Shown here one piece after another: positions 18,399 to 28,700 of a stretch of 64,000 bases of DNA. The notes beneath the pieces are model-generated. The model saw only the letters and a program-made list of their open reading frames with translations, did no database searches and was not told the origin of the DNA. The position numbers and the translations under genes were made by a program. Origin of the DNA: Bradyrhizobium sp. AZCC 2262 (GTDB taxonomy: Bacteria; Pseudomonadota; Alphaproteobacteria; Rhizobiales; Xanthobacteraceae); contig NZ_JAZHRT010000001.1 of the NCBI RefSeq assembly GCF_036924535.1, forward strand, positions 4,836,001 to 4,900,000, given 5' to 3'. Within the stretch, counting starts at the first letter, position 1. Every line of letters starts with the position of its first letter.

Positions 18399-19109
18399 AT
18401 GACCTGGTCGATCATCGCGCGCGATCCCCTCACCGGCCAAATCGGCATCGCGGTTGCGACCAGGTTTTTCGCGGTCGGCGCGCGCGTTCCGCATATCGCC
18501 CCCGGCATCGGCGGTATTGCGACGCAGGCGCTGGTCAATCCCTATTACGGCATCGACGGCGTGAAACTGCTGCGCGAAGGAAGCTCGCCCCGCGAGGTGG
18601 TGGACACGCTGATTGCCACCGACAGCGGCCGCGAGGCCCGGCAGCTTCATGTCATGGATATCAAGGGCCGGATCGCAGCGCATACCGGAGCCGAATGCGT
18701 CGACTGGTGCGGACATATTCAGGGTAACGGCTTCTCCCTCGCCGGTAACATGCTGGCGGGCGCCGCCGTGCTCGACGATACCGCGAAAACCTTTATCACC
18801 AATGCCAACCTGCCCTTTGCGCAACGGCTGATCGTGGCCATGAAGGCCGGCGAAGCCGCCGGCGGCGACAAGCGCGGCAAGCAATCGGCCGCGCTGGTGA
18901 TCCAGGGCGAGGAGGAATGGTCCGATCTCGACCTGCGCGTCGACGACCATACCGATCCACTTGCCGAACTCGAGCGGCTGGAACAGGTCAGCCGCGAACG
19001 CTGGGTGCATTTCCGCCCGTTCCTGCCGACGCGCAGCAATCCGGCAGGAATCACCGACCGTGCCGTCATCGACGCCACTATCGAGGCGGCCATGGCGCGA
19101 AAGACATGA
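18399..19109 (+). CDS. DUF1028 family protein (Ntn-hydrolase-like)
   Basis: 236 residues beginning [24 protein letters not shown] and containing [14 protein letters not shown] and [13 protein letters not shown], the recognised DUF1028 pattern. The family is described as having an Ntn-hydrolase-like fold; its reaction is not established to my knowledge. It has no signal peptide. It begins 19 bases after the gamma-glutamyltransferase-like gene and overlaps the next ATPase gene by ATGA, so it is expressed with the importer. A peptidase-like or amide-processing role on imported compounds is inference. Confidence 0.9.
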   Translation: MTWSIIARDPLTGQIGIAVATRFFAVGARVPHIAPGIGGIATQALVNPYYGIDGVKLLREGSSPREVVDTLIATDSGREARQLHVMDIKGRIAAHTGAECVDWCGHIQGNGFSLAGNMLAGAAVLDDTAKTFITNANLPFAQRLIVAMKAGEAAGGDKRGKQSAALVIQGEEEWSDLDLRVDDHTDPLAELERLEQVSRERWVHFRPFLPTRSNPAGITDRAVIDATIEAAMARKT

Positions 19110-20095
19110 CGGCTGGCCCGCTGATCGAAATCGAGGGCCTGCGCGTGGTCTTCCACGGCGACGACGGCCGCACAACGCACGCGGTCGACAGTGTCGATCT
19201 AAGCGTGGCCAATGGCGCGACGCTCGGACTGGTCGGCGAATCCGGCTGCGGCAAGAGCGTGACGTCGCTCGCCATCATGGGCTTGTTGTCAAAGCACTCC
19301 GCCGAGGTCTCCGGTTCGATCCGCTTCGACGGATTCGATCTGCTCGATGTCCCCGACGAGACGCTGCGCGACCTGCGCGGCAACCGGCTGGCGATGATCT
19401 TCCAGGAGCCGATGACCTCGCTCAATCCGAGTTTTACCATCGGCGACCAGATCATCGAGACGATCCTGCGCCATCGCGGCGGCTCGCGGCGGCAGGCGCG
19501 CGAGCGCGCCATCGAGCTGTTGCGCCGCGTCCACATCCCCTCCCCCGACAAGCGGATCGACGAATATCCGCACAAGCTCTCCGGCGGCATGCGCCAGCGA
19601 GTGATGATCGCGATGGCGCTGGCCTGCGACCCGCGCCTCTTGATCGCGGACGAGCCGACCACCGCGCTCGACGTCACCCTGCAGGCGCAGATCCTCGACC
19701 TGATGCGCGAGCTGAAGGCCGCCAGTGGTGCCGCGATCATCCTGATCACCCACGACCTCGGCGTGGTCGCCGAAGTCTGCGACGAGGTTGCGGTGATGTA
19801 CGCCGGCGAAATCGTCGAGCGCGCACCGGTCGACGAACTCTTCGCCAACCCGCAGCATCCCTACACGGTCGGCCTGCTCGGCTCGATCCCGCGGCTCGAC
19901 CGCCGCGCCGCGCATCTGGCGACCATCGAGGGCATGGTGCCGAATATGGCGAACCCGCCAGCCGGTTGCCGTTTTTCCGCGCGCTGCCCCTTTGTCGTTG
20001 AGAGCTGCATCGCCGCGCCGCCACCGCTCGTAATCGTGAACCCAGGTCACGCCTCGCGCTGTATCCGGGCGCCGCTGGAGCGGCTGGTGTCATGA
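19106..20095 (+). CDS. peptide ABC transporter ATPase (DppD type), system 2
   Basis: 329 residues from ATG 19106, which overlaps the DUF1028 stop. Walker [10 protein letters not shown]-loop [14 protein letters not shown], signature LSGGMRQR, Walker [13 protein letters not shown] and H-loop LITHDLGV are present; the [10 protein letters not shown] form is typical of the DppD/OppD side. The C-terminal [11 protein letters not shown] motif marks an oligopeptide-type ATPase. It begins the second importer, whose genes are ordered D-F-SBP-B-C, different from system 1. Confidence 0.94.
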   Translation: MTAGPLIEIEGLRVVFHGDDGRTTHAVDSVDLSVANGATLGLVGESGCGKSVTSLAIMGLLSKHSAEVSGSIRFDGFDLLDVPDETLRDLRGNRLAMIFQEPMTSLNPSFTIGDQIIETILRHRGGSRRQARERAIELLRRVHIPSPDKRIDEYPHKLSGGMRQRVMIAMALACDPRLLIADEPTTALDVTLQAQILDLMRELKAASGAAIILITHDLGVVAEVCDEVAVMYAGEIVERAPVDELFANPQHPYTVGLLGSIPRLDRRAAHLATIEGMVPNMANPPAGCRFSARCPFVVESCIAAPPPLVIVNPGHASRCIRAPLERLVS

Positions 20096-21201
20096 CCGCG
20101 CTGCTCGAAGTCGACGGCCTGGTGAAGCATTTCGTCGCCGCGCGTTCGGTGTTCGGCCGGCCCACCGCCTATGTCAAAGCGGTCGATGGCGTCAGCTTCA
20201 CGGTCGAGGCCGGCAAGACGCTGGCGCTGGTCGGCGAATCCGGCTGCGGTAAATCCACCGTGAGCCGGCTGGTGCTGCGGCTGATCGAGCCGGACGCGGG
20301 CACTGTCCGCTTCGAGGGCCGCGACCTCGGTGCGCTAAATGCCAATGATTTGCGTGCCTTCCGCCGCGATGCGCAGATTATCTTTCAAGATCCTTATGCG
20401 TCACTCAACCCGCGCATGACCGTCAGCCAGATCCTGACCGAACCGCTGGCGCTGCACGATCTGGTGCCGGCTGCACGCCGGCGCGAGCGGGTCGAGGAGC
20501 TGCTGCGGCTGGTCGGCCTTGAGCCGCGCTTTGCCCGCCGCTATCCGCATGAATTTTCAGGCGGCCAGCGCCAACGCATTGCGATTGCGCGAGCGCTCGC
20601 CGTGGAGCCGAAACTGGTCATCTGCGACGAGCCAGTGTCGGCGCTCGACGTCTCGATCCGTTCGCAGATCCTCAATTTGCTGCGCGACCTGCAGGACCGG
20701 CTCGGCCTCGCCTACATCTTCGTCTCACACGATCTCGCGGTCGTGAAGCACATCGCGGACCGGGTCGCGGTGATGAATCTCGGCGTGATCGTCGAGGCCG
20801 CGGATGCGCAGGCGCTCTTCGCAGCTCCCCGGCATCCCTACAGCCGGGCCCTTCTGTCGGCAATTCCCGTGCCCAAACCGCGGGCAAAGCGCAGCCGAAT
20901 TGTGCTGCAAGGGGAAATGCCGAGTGCACTCGATCCACCAGCCGGCTGCCGTTTTCATACCCGCTGTCCCTACGTGATTGACCGATGCCGCATGGAAGTG
21001 CCGCAACTGCTCACGGATGGTGCAGGACATGCCACAGCCTGCCACCGCACGGCGGAACTGCCGCCACCGGAGACGGTCACGGCAATGGACAGCGGCTTTT
21101 CACCCGCCCTGGAAAAATTGGTGGCGGCCTTCAGCAAAGGCACGGAAGGTGCAGGGCGCAACGGGGTTGATATGGTTGGGACCACAACAACGGTGAGTTA
21201 A
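20092..21201 (+). CDS. peptide ABC transporter ATPase (DppF type), system 2
   Basis: 369 residues, slightly longer than its system 1 counterpart because of a C-terminal tail. Walker [10 protein letters not shown]-loop [14 protein letters not shown], signature FSGGQRQR, Walker [13 protein letters not shown] and H-loop FVSHDLAV are intact. It overlaps the upstream ATPase by ATGA, and its TAA stop shares its last base with the ATG of the receptor gene at 21201, so the second importer looks translationally coupled. Confidence 0.94.
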   Translation: MTALLEVDGLVKHFVAARSVFGRPTAYVKAVDGVSFTVEAGKTLALVGESGCGKSTVSRLVLRLIEPDAGTVRFEGRDLGALNANDLRAFRRDAQIIFQDPYASLNPRMTVSQILTEPLALHDLVPAARRRERVEELLRLVGLEPRFARRYPHEFSGGQRQRIAIARALAVEPKLVICDEPVSALDVSIRSQILNLLRDLQDRLGLAYIFVSHDLAVVKHIADRVAVMNLGVIVEAADAQALFAAPRHPYSRALLSAIPVPKPRAKRSRIVLQGEMPSALDPPAGCRFHTRCPYVIDRCRMEVPQLLTDGAGHATACHRTAELPPPETVTAMDSGFSPALEKLVAAFSKGTEGAGRNGVDMVGTTTTVS

Positions 21202-22733
21202 TGGATATGGGGTCGTCAGTGATGAAATTCTTGCGTTTGGCATTTGCCGCAGCAGGGTTGCTGGTGTCGTCGGAGGCGGTCGTGCACGCCCAAAGCACGC
21301 TGCGCATAGGCATCGCCCAGGATCCGGATGCCCTCGACCCGTCGATCAGCCGCACCTATGTCGGCCGTATCGTGTTCGCGGCATTTTGCGACAAGCTGTT
21401 CGATATCGACGAAAAGCTCAATATCGTGCCGCAACTGGCGCTGTCACATGAGACATCCGCCGACGGCAAGGAGATGACGATCAAGCTCAGGTCCGGCGTC
21501 AAATTCCATGATGGTGAGCCCTTCGATGCCGAAGCCGCCAAATTCTCGATCGAGCGCCACCTGACGCTGCCGGCCTCGTTCCGAAAACCAGAACTGGCGA
21601 CAGTTGACCATGTCGATGTCGTCGATCCCCTGACGATCAAGCTCGTGCTCAAATCACCGTTTGCACCGCTGATCGCACAACTTACCGACCGTGCCGGGAT
21701 GATGATGTCGCCCAAGGCCGTCAAGGAGCAAGGCGACAAGTTCGCACAGCATCCGGTTTGCGCCGGGCCCTATAAATTCGTTGAGCGCGTGCAGCAGGAC
21801 CGCATGGTGTTCGAAAAGTTCGCCGATTACTGGAACAAGGACAACATCTTCATCGATCGCGTGGTGTTTCTGCCCATCGTCGATTCTACCGTGCGGCTCG
21901 CCAATCTGAAATCAGGCGGCCTTGACTTGATCGAGCGTGTCCTGGCGACTGACATCAAGGCCGTTCGAGCCGACAGCAAGCTGAAGTTGTCGACAGCGCC
22001 CGGGATCGGCTACATGGGTCTCACCATCAATGTCGCCAACGACAAGAACAAGGGCGCGCTCAGCCAGTCCGTCAAGGTGCGGCAGGCACTCGATCTGTCG
22101 ATCGACCGCGAAGCCCTCAATCAGGTGGTGTTCAACGGCGAGTTCATCCCCGGTAATCAATGGGTCAGCCCCAGTCATCCCTATTATCAAAAGGGATTTC
22201 CAGTCAAACCTCGCGACGTCACCAAAGCCAAGGCCCTGTTGAAGGAAGCTGGTGTAAGCCTCCCGGTCACGGTCGATCTCATGGTACCGCTAGGCGCGGA
22301 GAACGAGGCGGTCGCGCAAGTGCTGCAGTCGATGGCATCCGAAGCGGGTTTCGACCTGAAGATTCGTACCATTGAGTTCGCGACGTCCTTCAAGCAGGCC
22401 CAGGCCGGAGAATTTCAAGCCTTCCTCATCCCTTGGAGCGGACGCATCGATCCGGACGGCAACGCCTTTGTATTTCTGCACAGCAAGGCGCCGCAGAATG
22501 ACGGCGGCTACTCCAATCCGGAAGCTGACAAAGCGCTTGAAGATGGCCGTCTCGTGAACGATCAGGCGCAGCGCATGGCGGCTTACGAGAAGCTGACCAA
22601 GGCCGTCCTCAACGACGAACCATTGATCTATCTCTATCATCCCAAACTTCTGATCGCGCATACCACCAAGCTCGAGGGCTACAGGCAGATGCCGGACGGG
22701 CTGGTGCGGGTGGTCGGGCTGAAACTGAAGTGA
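21201..22733 (+). CDS. peptide ABC transporter substrate-binding protein (SBP family 5), system 2
   Basis: 510 residues if started at ATG 21201; ATG 21222 (MKFLRLAFAAAG) gives a more compact signal peptide and is equally possible. Mature sequence begins near QSTLRIGIAQDPDALDPS and contains LRSGVKFHDGEPFDAEAAKFS, the family-5 receptor pattern. It differs enough from the system 1 receptor that the two should bind different ligands. A strong hairpin element lies between this gene and the permease gene at 22882. Confidence 0.92.
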   Translation: MDMGSSVMKFLRLAFAAAGLLVSSEAVVHAQSTLRIGIAQDPDALDPSISRTYVGRIVFAAFCDKLFDIDEKLNIVPQLALSHETSADGKEMTIKLRSGVKFHDGEPFDAEAAKFSIERHLTLPASFRKPELATVDHVDVVDPLTIKLVLKSPFAPLIAQLTDRAGMMMSPKAVKEQGDKFAQHPVCAGPYKFVERVQQDRMVFEKFADYWNKDNIFIDRVVFLPIVDSTVRLANLKSGGLDLIERVLATDIKAVRADSKLKLSTAPGIGYMGLTINVANDKNKGALSQSVKVRQALDLSIDREALNQVVFNGEFIPGNQWVSPSHPYYQKGFPVKPRDVTKAKALLKEAGVSLPVTVDLMVPLGAENEAVAQVLQSMASEAGFDLKIRTIEFATSFKQAQAGEFQAFLIPWSGRIDPDGNAFVFLHSKAPQNDGGYSNPEADKALEDGRLVNDQAQRMAAYEKLTKAVLNDEPLIYLYHPKLLIAHTTKLEGYRQMPDGLVRVVGLKLK

Positions 22734-22747
22734 GAGGCCGAGCTATG

Positions 22748-22877
22748 CTCTCGTGTCCTGGACGCGGTGCAGCATTCTTACGCTGCTCCGCAGAGCGGGG
22801 ACCCACCACACGACCAGACTGGGTCCCAGTTCAGCAGCGCAACATTGCATGTTGCGCTGCGCCCGAGACACGAGAAA
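22748..22877. repeat. palindromic intergenic element with a 12-bp perfect hairpin
   Basis: The gap between receptor and permease genes is filled by an imperfect inverted repeat: CTCTCGTGTCCTGG at left and CCCGAGACACGAG at right, with inner GGGGACCCA/TGGGTCCC. Inside it, GCAGCGCAACAT (22834-22845) pairs perfectly with ATGTTGCGCTGC (22849-22860) around loop TGC. It ends a few bases before the permease ATG and may act as an RNA stability or processing element. Confidence 0.75.
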
Positions 22878-22881
22878 CACC

Positions 22882-23823
22882 ATGCTGAACTTCCTCAGCC
22901 AGCGCATCCTGCAGCTGATCCCGACATTGTTCTTCGTGTCGGTCCTGATCTTCTCGCTCCAGCATCTTCTGCCCGGGGATCCAGCACTGGTGATGGCCGG
23001 CGAGGAGCGCGATCCCGCCGTCATCCAGCAAATTCGCCAGCAATATAAGCTCGATCAACCGATCCCGGTCCAATATGCCTATTGGATCAAAGGCGTTTTA
23101 TCCGGCGATCTCGGCGAGTCCCTGCGCATCAAGGTGCCCGTCCTGAATCTGATCGCGCAGAAACTGCCTGTGACGATGCAAGTGGCGTCGATGGCGATCG
23201 TGATCGCCTTCCTGATCGGCATTCCCGCCGGCATCATCTCCGCGGTGAAGAAGGGCACGGCCTGGGACTACGGCGCCAATCTGTTCGCATTATGGGGCAT
23301 CTCGACGCCGAATTTCTGGCTCGGCATCATGCTGATCTTCCTTTTCTCGGTTGAACTCGGCTGGCTGCCGGCGTCTGGCTTTGTGCCACCCTCTGAGAAC
23401 TGGCGCGCCAGTATCGCTTCCACCATCATGCCGGCCTTCGTGCTGGGCAATGCGATTGCCGCGATCCTGATGCGGCATACCCGCAGCGCGATGCTGCAGG
23501 TGCTGGAAAGCGACTACGTCCGCACCGCCCGCGCCAAGGGCCTTTCCGAACGCTCCGTCATTCTCAAGCACGCCATGCGCAACGCGTTGACGCCAGTCAT
23601 CACGCTCGGCGCGCTCGAACTCGGCACGCTGCTGTCGGGCGCGGTGCTGACCGAGCAGATCTTCTCCATCCCGGGTTTCGGCAAGCTGATCGTCGACGCG
23701 GTCTTCAACCGTGATTATGCGGTCGTGCAGGGCGTCGTGCTGACGACGGCCACAATCTACATCACGCTGAACCTGATCGCCGATATCGCGTATGTCCTCG
23801 TCAATCCGCGGCTGAGGGCTTAA
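22882..23823 (+). CDS. peptide ABC transporter permease (DppB type), system 2
   Basis: 313 residues from ATG 22882 (MLNFLSQRILQLIPTLFFV), where membrane-protein homology begins; the longer open frame upstream is read through the palindromic element. It contains LQHLLPGDPALVMAG, GISTPNFWLGIMLI and the EAA loop DYVRTARAKGLSERSVIL, all DppB/OppB features. It is followed four bases after its stop by the DppC-type subunit. Confidence 0.93.
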   Translation: MLNFLSQRILQLIPTLFFVSVLIFSLQHLLPGDPALVMAGEERDPAVIQQIRQQYKLDQPIPVQYAYWIKGVLSGDLGESLRIKVPVLNLIAQKLPVTMQVASMAIVIAFLIGIPAGIISAVKKGTAWDYGANLFALWGISTPNFWLGIMLIFLFSVELGWLPASGFVPPSENWRASIASTIMPAFVLGNAIAAILMRHTRSAMLQVLESDYVRTARAKGLSERSVILKHAMRNALTPVITLGALELGTLLSGAVLTEQIFSIPGFGKLIVDAVFNRDYAVVQGVVLTTATIYITLNLIADIAYVLVNPRLRA

Positions 23824-23826
23824 GTC

Positions 23827-24714
23827 ATGACCGACGCGGCCCTCGGCGCGATCAAGCTGACCACCTCCGACGAACTGGAGAGCCCGGCGCGGCGCGCGCT
23901 GCGGCGTCTGTTCAAGCGCAAGGGCGCGGTGGCGGGCCTTGTCGTGATCGCGGTTTTCATCCTGCTCGCGGTGTTTGCGCCGCTGATCTCGCCTTACGAG
24001 CCGATCGCGACAAGCTGGTCGCTGGTGCGCATGCCGCCTTCCGCGCTGCACTGGTTCGGAACCGACGAACTCGGCCGCGACATACTCGCCCGCGTGATCT
24101 ACGGCGCGCGGGCTTCGCTGCTGGCCGGCGCGATCTCGGTCGGGATCGCACTTTCGATCGGCGTGCCGCTCGGCCTCTTGTCGGGCTACCGCGGCGGCTT
24201 CATCGACGCGCTGATCAGCCGCATGACGGACGCGATGCTGGCCTGTCCGTTCCTGATCCTCGCGATTGCGCTGGCCGCATTCTTAGGGCCCAGCCTCGGC
24301 AACGCCATGATTGCGATCGGCATATCGGCGACGCCGATCTTCGTACGGCTCACGCGAGGCCAGGTGATGAGCGTCAAGGTCGAGGATTATGTCGAGGCCG
24401 CGCGCGCGATGGGCAATCCGCGCTGGCGGATCGCGCTGTTTCACATCCTGCCGAACATCATGCCGGCGCTGTTGGTGCAGGCGACGCTGTCGATCGCCGC
24501 GGCGATCATCGCGGAAGCCGCGCTGTCCTTCCTCGGCCTCGGCCAGCAGCCGCCGGCGCCCTCCTGGGGCAGCATGCTCAACGCCGCGCAACGCTTCCTG
24601 ACCAACGCGCCCTGGATGGCGGTCTGGCCGGGACTGGCGATCTTCCTCGTGGTGCTGTCGTTCAATCTGGTCGGCGACGGCCTGCGCGACGCGCTGGACC
24701 CGAGGGAACGGTAG
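23827..24714 (+). CDS. peptide ABC transporter permease (DppC type), system 2
   Basis: 295 residues with FGTDELGRDILARVIYGARASL, the typical DppC signature, and an EAA loop EDYVEAARAMGNPRWRIALF. A short cytoplasmic N-terminus precedes the first membrane helix. It completes importer system 2 and ends the plus-strand run; a family C palindromic repeat follows 11 bases later. Confidence 0.93.
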   Translation: MTDAALGAIKLTTSDELESPARRALRRLFKRKGAVAGLVVIAVFILLAVFAPLISPYEPIATSWSLVRMPPSALHWFGTDELGRDILARVIYGARASLLAGAISVGIALSIGVPLGLLSGYRGGFIDALISRMTDAMLACPFLILAIALAAFLGPSLGNAMIAIGISATPIFVRLTRGQVMSVKVEDYVEAARAMGNPRWRIALFHILPNIMPALLVQATLSIAAAIIAEAALSFLGLGQQPPAPSWGSMLNAAQRFLTNAPWMAVWPGLAIFLVVLSFNLVGDGLRDALDPRER

Positions 24715-24725
24715 CAGCGGAAAGC

Positions 24726-24810
24726 CGTCATTGCGAGCGCAGCGAAGCAATCCATAGCGTCACAAAAAGAAAGTATGGATTGCTTCGTCGCTGCGCTCCT
24801 CGCAATGACG
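24726..24810. repeat. family C palindromic dispersed repeat, copy 1
   Basis: An 85-bp element bounded by CGTCATTGCGAGCG and its inverse CGCAATGACG, with inner arms GAAGCAATCCAT and ATGGATTGCTTC. Further copies are at 44779 and 46702. It may serve as a bidirectional transcription end between convergent genes. Confidence 0.9.
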
Positions 24811-24832
24811 GACAATTCGTTTCGGGCAGCGG

Positions 24833-25576
24833 TTAAATCACAATCTCCCGCATCACCCGTCGGCAATCCATCTCGTATTCCAGATCAATCACCGGCGGGC
24901 GGGCGAAGTGCCAGGTCAGGCCCGACCGCGCGGCGCCACGGCGAACCAGCGCATCGGCAAAGACGTGGTGGAAATCGTGGATGGTGTAGGTCTGCACGTC
25001 GGTCGCATCCTTCCAGCCGAACCCGAATTCGCCCATGCGCCGCTCCATCACGCTGGCGACGTAGCGGACCTTCTCCGCAATGCCCTCCGGACTGACGTCC
25101 CGATAGCGTACGGTGCGCTCTGCATAGCTGGCGTTGCCTTCCTGCGACTCGCCACTGCCTGCGATGACGAAACTCGGCGACGCGCTCTGGCTCGGGCGTG
25201 TGAATGAAAAGGCGTAGAACGATGGCTCGGCCGGCGGATCGATCTCCGGGCAGACATTGCTGCGCGCCACCGGGTTGGTCGTACCGTCATACACGCCCCA
25301 CTCCGCCAGCGTCTTGACGTAGTGCAGGTTGAAATTGCGGAATCCTTCGTCGGTGAAGGCAGCTGGCGAGCGCAGCTCGCAGGCACAGAATGACGTCAGC
25401 GGCCTGCCCGCCGCCTGGATGTATTTTGCGATCTGCGCAAAGCCTTCGGCCAGCGGTACCAGCTTGTCAAAACGCACCCGCTCGATTTCATATCCGGGAT
25501 TGGCCGCTATCCCGCCGGAATACTGAAACACGGCTGGAATGAAGCGGTAATTGCCGGCGGAAAAGTCGCTGGTCAT
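24833..25576 (-). CDS. conserved protein, possibly 2-aminomuconate-deaminase-like (CnbZ/RidA-related)
   Basis: 247 residues from ATG 25576, preceded by AGGGGAG. Recognisable stretches are GRPLTSFCACELRSP, TNPVARSNVCPE and a C-terminal TDVQTYTIHDFHHVFAD...GLTWHFARPPV, which resemble proteins annotated as 2-amino-5-chloromuconate deaminase (CnbZ) and recall the RidA/YjgF style of ending. Such enzymes remove amino groups from enamine/imine compounds. No signal peptide. It stands alone, convergent with the peptide importer and separated from the RND unit by a strong terminator. The enzyme name is tentative. Confidence 0.5.
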   Translation of the reverse strand: MTSDFSAGNYRFIPAVFQYSGGIAANPGYEIERVRFDKLVPLAEGFAQIAKYIQAAGRPLTSFCACELRSPAAFTDEGFRNFNLHYVKTLAEWGVYDGTTNPVARSNVCPEIDPPAEPSFYAFSFTRPSQSASPSFVIAGSGESQEGNASYAERTVRYRDVSPEGIAEKVRYVASVMERRMGEFGFGWKDATDVQTYTIHDFHHVFADALVRRGAARSGLTWHFARPPVIDLEYEMDCRRVMREIVI

Positions 25577-25651
25577 GTTGGCTCCCCTGTTTTTCTTTCT
25601 TCCTAGCATGCAGAAGCCGGCGGCGGCGCCGGTCGCATGGCTGCCGGCACG

Positions 25652-25685
25652 AAAAAACGACGGCAGCGATAATCCGCTGCCGTCG
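25652..25685 (-). terminator. Rho-independent terminator of the RND efflux unit
   Basis: CGACGGCAGCG (25658-25668) and CGCTGCCGTCG (25675-25685) form a perfect 11-bp stem with a 6-base loop. On the minus strand the stem is followed by six T residues. It begins 31 bases after the RND stop codon. Confidence 0.92.
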
Positions 25686-25716
25686 CCCGTAAACTTTCTC
25701 TACCCGTGGGAAAGGC

Positions 25717-28700
25717 TCAGGTCGGTTTGAGCGCCGTCCTGTCGAGATCGAAATCGGCAATCTCCTTGGTCCGCTGCGAGTCGGCCTTCGCCTGGTGGTC
25801 GGTGGCGAGCCAGACATAGACCGCCGGCAGCACGAACAGCGTGAACAGCGTGCCGATCGACATGCCCGATACGACGACGAGACCGATCGAGAAGCGGCTG
25901 GCCGCGCCCGCACCGGTGGCCGTCAGCAGCGGGATCAAGCCGGTGACCATTGCCGCCGTCGTCATCAGGATCGGACGCAGCCGGATGCGGGCCGCCATTT
26001 CGATCGCCGAACGCTTGTCGAGGCCTTCGTTGAGCTGCAATTCGTTGGCGAACTCCACCATCAGGATGCCGTGCTTGGTGATCAGGCCGACCAGCGTCAG
26101 CAACCCGACCTGGGTGTAGATGTTGATCGTCGCCACGCCGAAGAACAGCGGGATCAGCGCGCCAACAATCGCCATGGGAACGCTGATCATGATCACCAGC
26201 GGATCCCGCAGGCTTTCGAACTGCGCCGCCAGCACCAGGAAAATGATGATCAGCGCAAAGCCGAAGGTGACCGCGAGCTGGTTGCCTTCCTGCACATATT
26301 GGCGGGAGTCGGCCAGGTAATCATGACCGAAGCCGGCAGGCAGCTTCTTGGCTTCGCCCTCCAGGAAGTCCACCGCGTGCCCGACCGTCACGCCCGGCAT
26401 CGGCACCGCCGAGAAGGTCGCGGAGTTGAGCTGGTTGTAATGCGTGAGCGAATTCGGATCGGTACCGGTTTCGATCGACACGATGGTCGACAGCGGCACC
26501 AACTGCCCGGTGTTGGTCGGAACGTAGTAACCGCCGAGCGCTTCCGGCGACAACCGCATGCCGCGCGGCACCTGCGGGATCACCTGGTACGACCGTCCCT
26601 CGAGGTTGAAGCGGTTGACATAGTTGCCGCCGAGCAGCGTCTGCAGCGTGCTGCCGACCTGCGCCATGTTGATGCCGAGATCGCTCGCCTTGGACCGGTC
26701 GATGGAGACGCGCACGATCGGCTGGTTGAAGTCGAGGTCGCTGTCGGAGACGATGAACAGGCCGCTCTTGCGTGCGGCATCCTTCAGCTTGGCCATCTGC
26801 TCAAAGACGGCCTGGAAGCCGGCGGTCGAATTGATCACCATCTGAACCGGCAGGCCGCCCGGCCCGCCCGGGAGCGGCGGGAGGTTGAACGCGAACGCCT
26901 GGACGCCTTCGATCTTGCTGATTTCAGCCTGCACCAGCGGCTTCAGCTTGATCGAGGAACGCGGGCGCTCGTCCCACGCCTTGAGCAGCATGCCGGCAAT
27001 ACCGCCCTGCGGCCCGTTGATGCCGTTCAGGACGAAAGTCAGGTCGGTTTCGGGAAATTTGGCAAACGCCTTGTCGAGCTTTTCGCCGTAGAAGTCGACA
27101 TAGTCGATGTTGGCGTATTTCGGCGCCTTGGTCACCGAGAACACGATGCCCTGGTCCTCTTCGGGCGCCAGCTCCTTGGAGGTGTTCATATACAGGAAGC
27201 CGACCAGGCCGAGGATCGTCAGCGCGAACAGTCCGGTGATCGGACGATAGTCGAGCGAGCGGTCGAGCTGACGGCCGTACCAGCGCGTCATCGCACCGAA
27301 CACCCGGTTAACGAGCCTGGCGAATCGTCCCTCGTCGGCGCTCTTCAGCAGCACCGAGCACATCATCGGCGACAGCGTCAGCGCGATCACGCCTGACACG
27401 ATCACCGAGCCCGCCAGCGTGAAGGCAAATTCGCGGAACAGCGAACCGGTCAGGCCACCGAGGAAGCCGATCGGCGCATACACCGCCGCCAGCGTGATCG
27501 TCATCGAGATCACGGGCCCGACGATTTCGCGCGCGCCCTGCAGCGACGCCTGCACCGGCGTCTTGCCCTCCTCCAGATGGCGATGGATGTTCTCGACCAC
27601 CACGATAGCGTCGTCGACCACAAGTCCGATCGCCAACACCATCGCCAGCAGCGTCAACAGGTTGAAGCTGAAGCCCATCGCCAGCATGAGACTGCAGACG
27701 CCGATCAGCGACAGCGGAATCGTGACCACCGGAATGATGACCGAGCGGAACGAGGCCAGGAACAGGAAGATCACGACGACGACGATCAGCACCGCCTCGA
27801 TCAGCGTGTTCTTCACCTCGTCGATCGAGGATTGAATGAACTTGGTGGAATCATAGGCCACCTTCATCTTCATCGACGGCGGCAGGTTGCGTTCGAGCTC
27901 AGGAAACAGCGCGCGCACGCCCTTGACCAGCGTCAGCGGGTTGCCTTGCGGGGTTGCCTGCACGCCGATGAAGATGGCGCGCTCGCCGCTGAATGCGACG
28001 CTCGCATCCGAGCTTTGGGCGGCTAGTTCGACGCTCGCGATATCCTCGATCCGCACGAAGCCACCGTCCTTGGACTTGACGATCATCTTCTTGAACTGCT
28101 CGAGATTCCGCAGGTCGGTGTTGGTCGAAATGTTCGAGACGATGAAGTAGCCCTTGGCCTGACCGGCGGCGGCCTGGAAGTTGTTGGCCGCAATCGCCGC
28201 AGAGACATCGCTTGGCGACACGCCGCGGCCCGCCATCTTGACGGGATCGAGCCAGAGCCGCATCGCGAATGTCTGTCCGCCGAGAATGTCGGCGGATGCC
28301 ACGCCGTCGACCGTCGACAGCACCGGCTGCACCACGCGCGTCAGATAATCCGAGATCGCCGAACCGGAGAGCTCATCGCTGGAGAAGCCGAGATACATCA
28401 CGGCCGTGGTCTGGCCGGTGGTCTTGGTCACGATCGGATCGTTCGATTCCTTCGGGATCAAATATTTGACCGAATTCACCTTGGCGAGGACTTCGGTCAG
28501 CGCCTGGTTCGGGTCGAAGTTCAGCTTGACGTAGACCTGGATCGTGCTGGTGCCCTGCACCGACGACGAGGTGATGTAGTCGACGCCTTCGGCGGAAGCG
28601 ACCGCCTGCTCGATCGGCGTGGTGATGAAGCCCTGAATCAAGTTGGCCGACGCGCCCGGATAGACGGTGGTGACGTTGACCACGGTGTTCGACAGTTTCG

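Noticed and set aside
16553..18538. Open frame of about 660 codons on the minus strand opposite the gamma-glutamyltransferase-like gene
   Set aside because: Antisense shadow of a well-supported gene; no domain or family pattern.
25795..27396. Open frame of over 500 codons opposite the RND pump gene
   Set aside because: Composition typical of reversed coding sequence; the pump gene on the other strand is certain.
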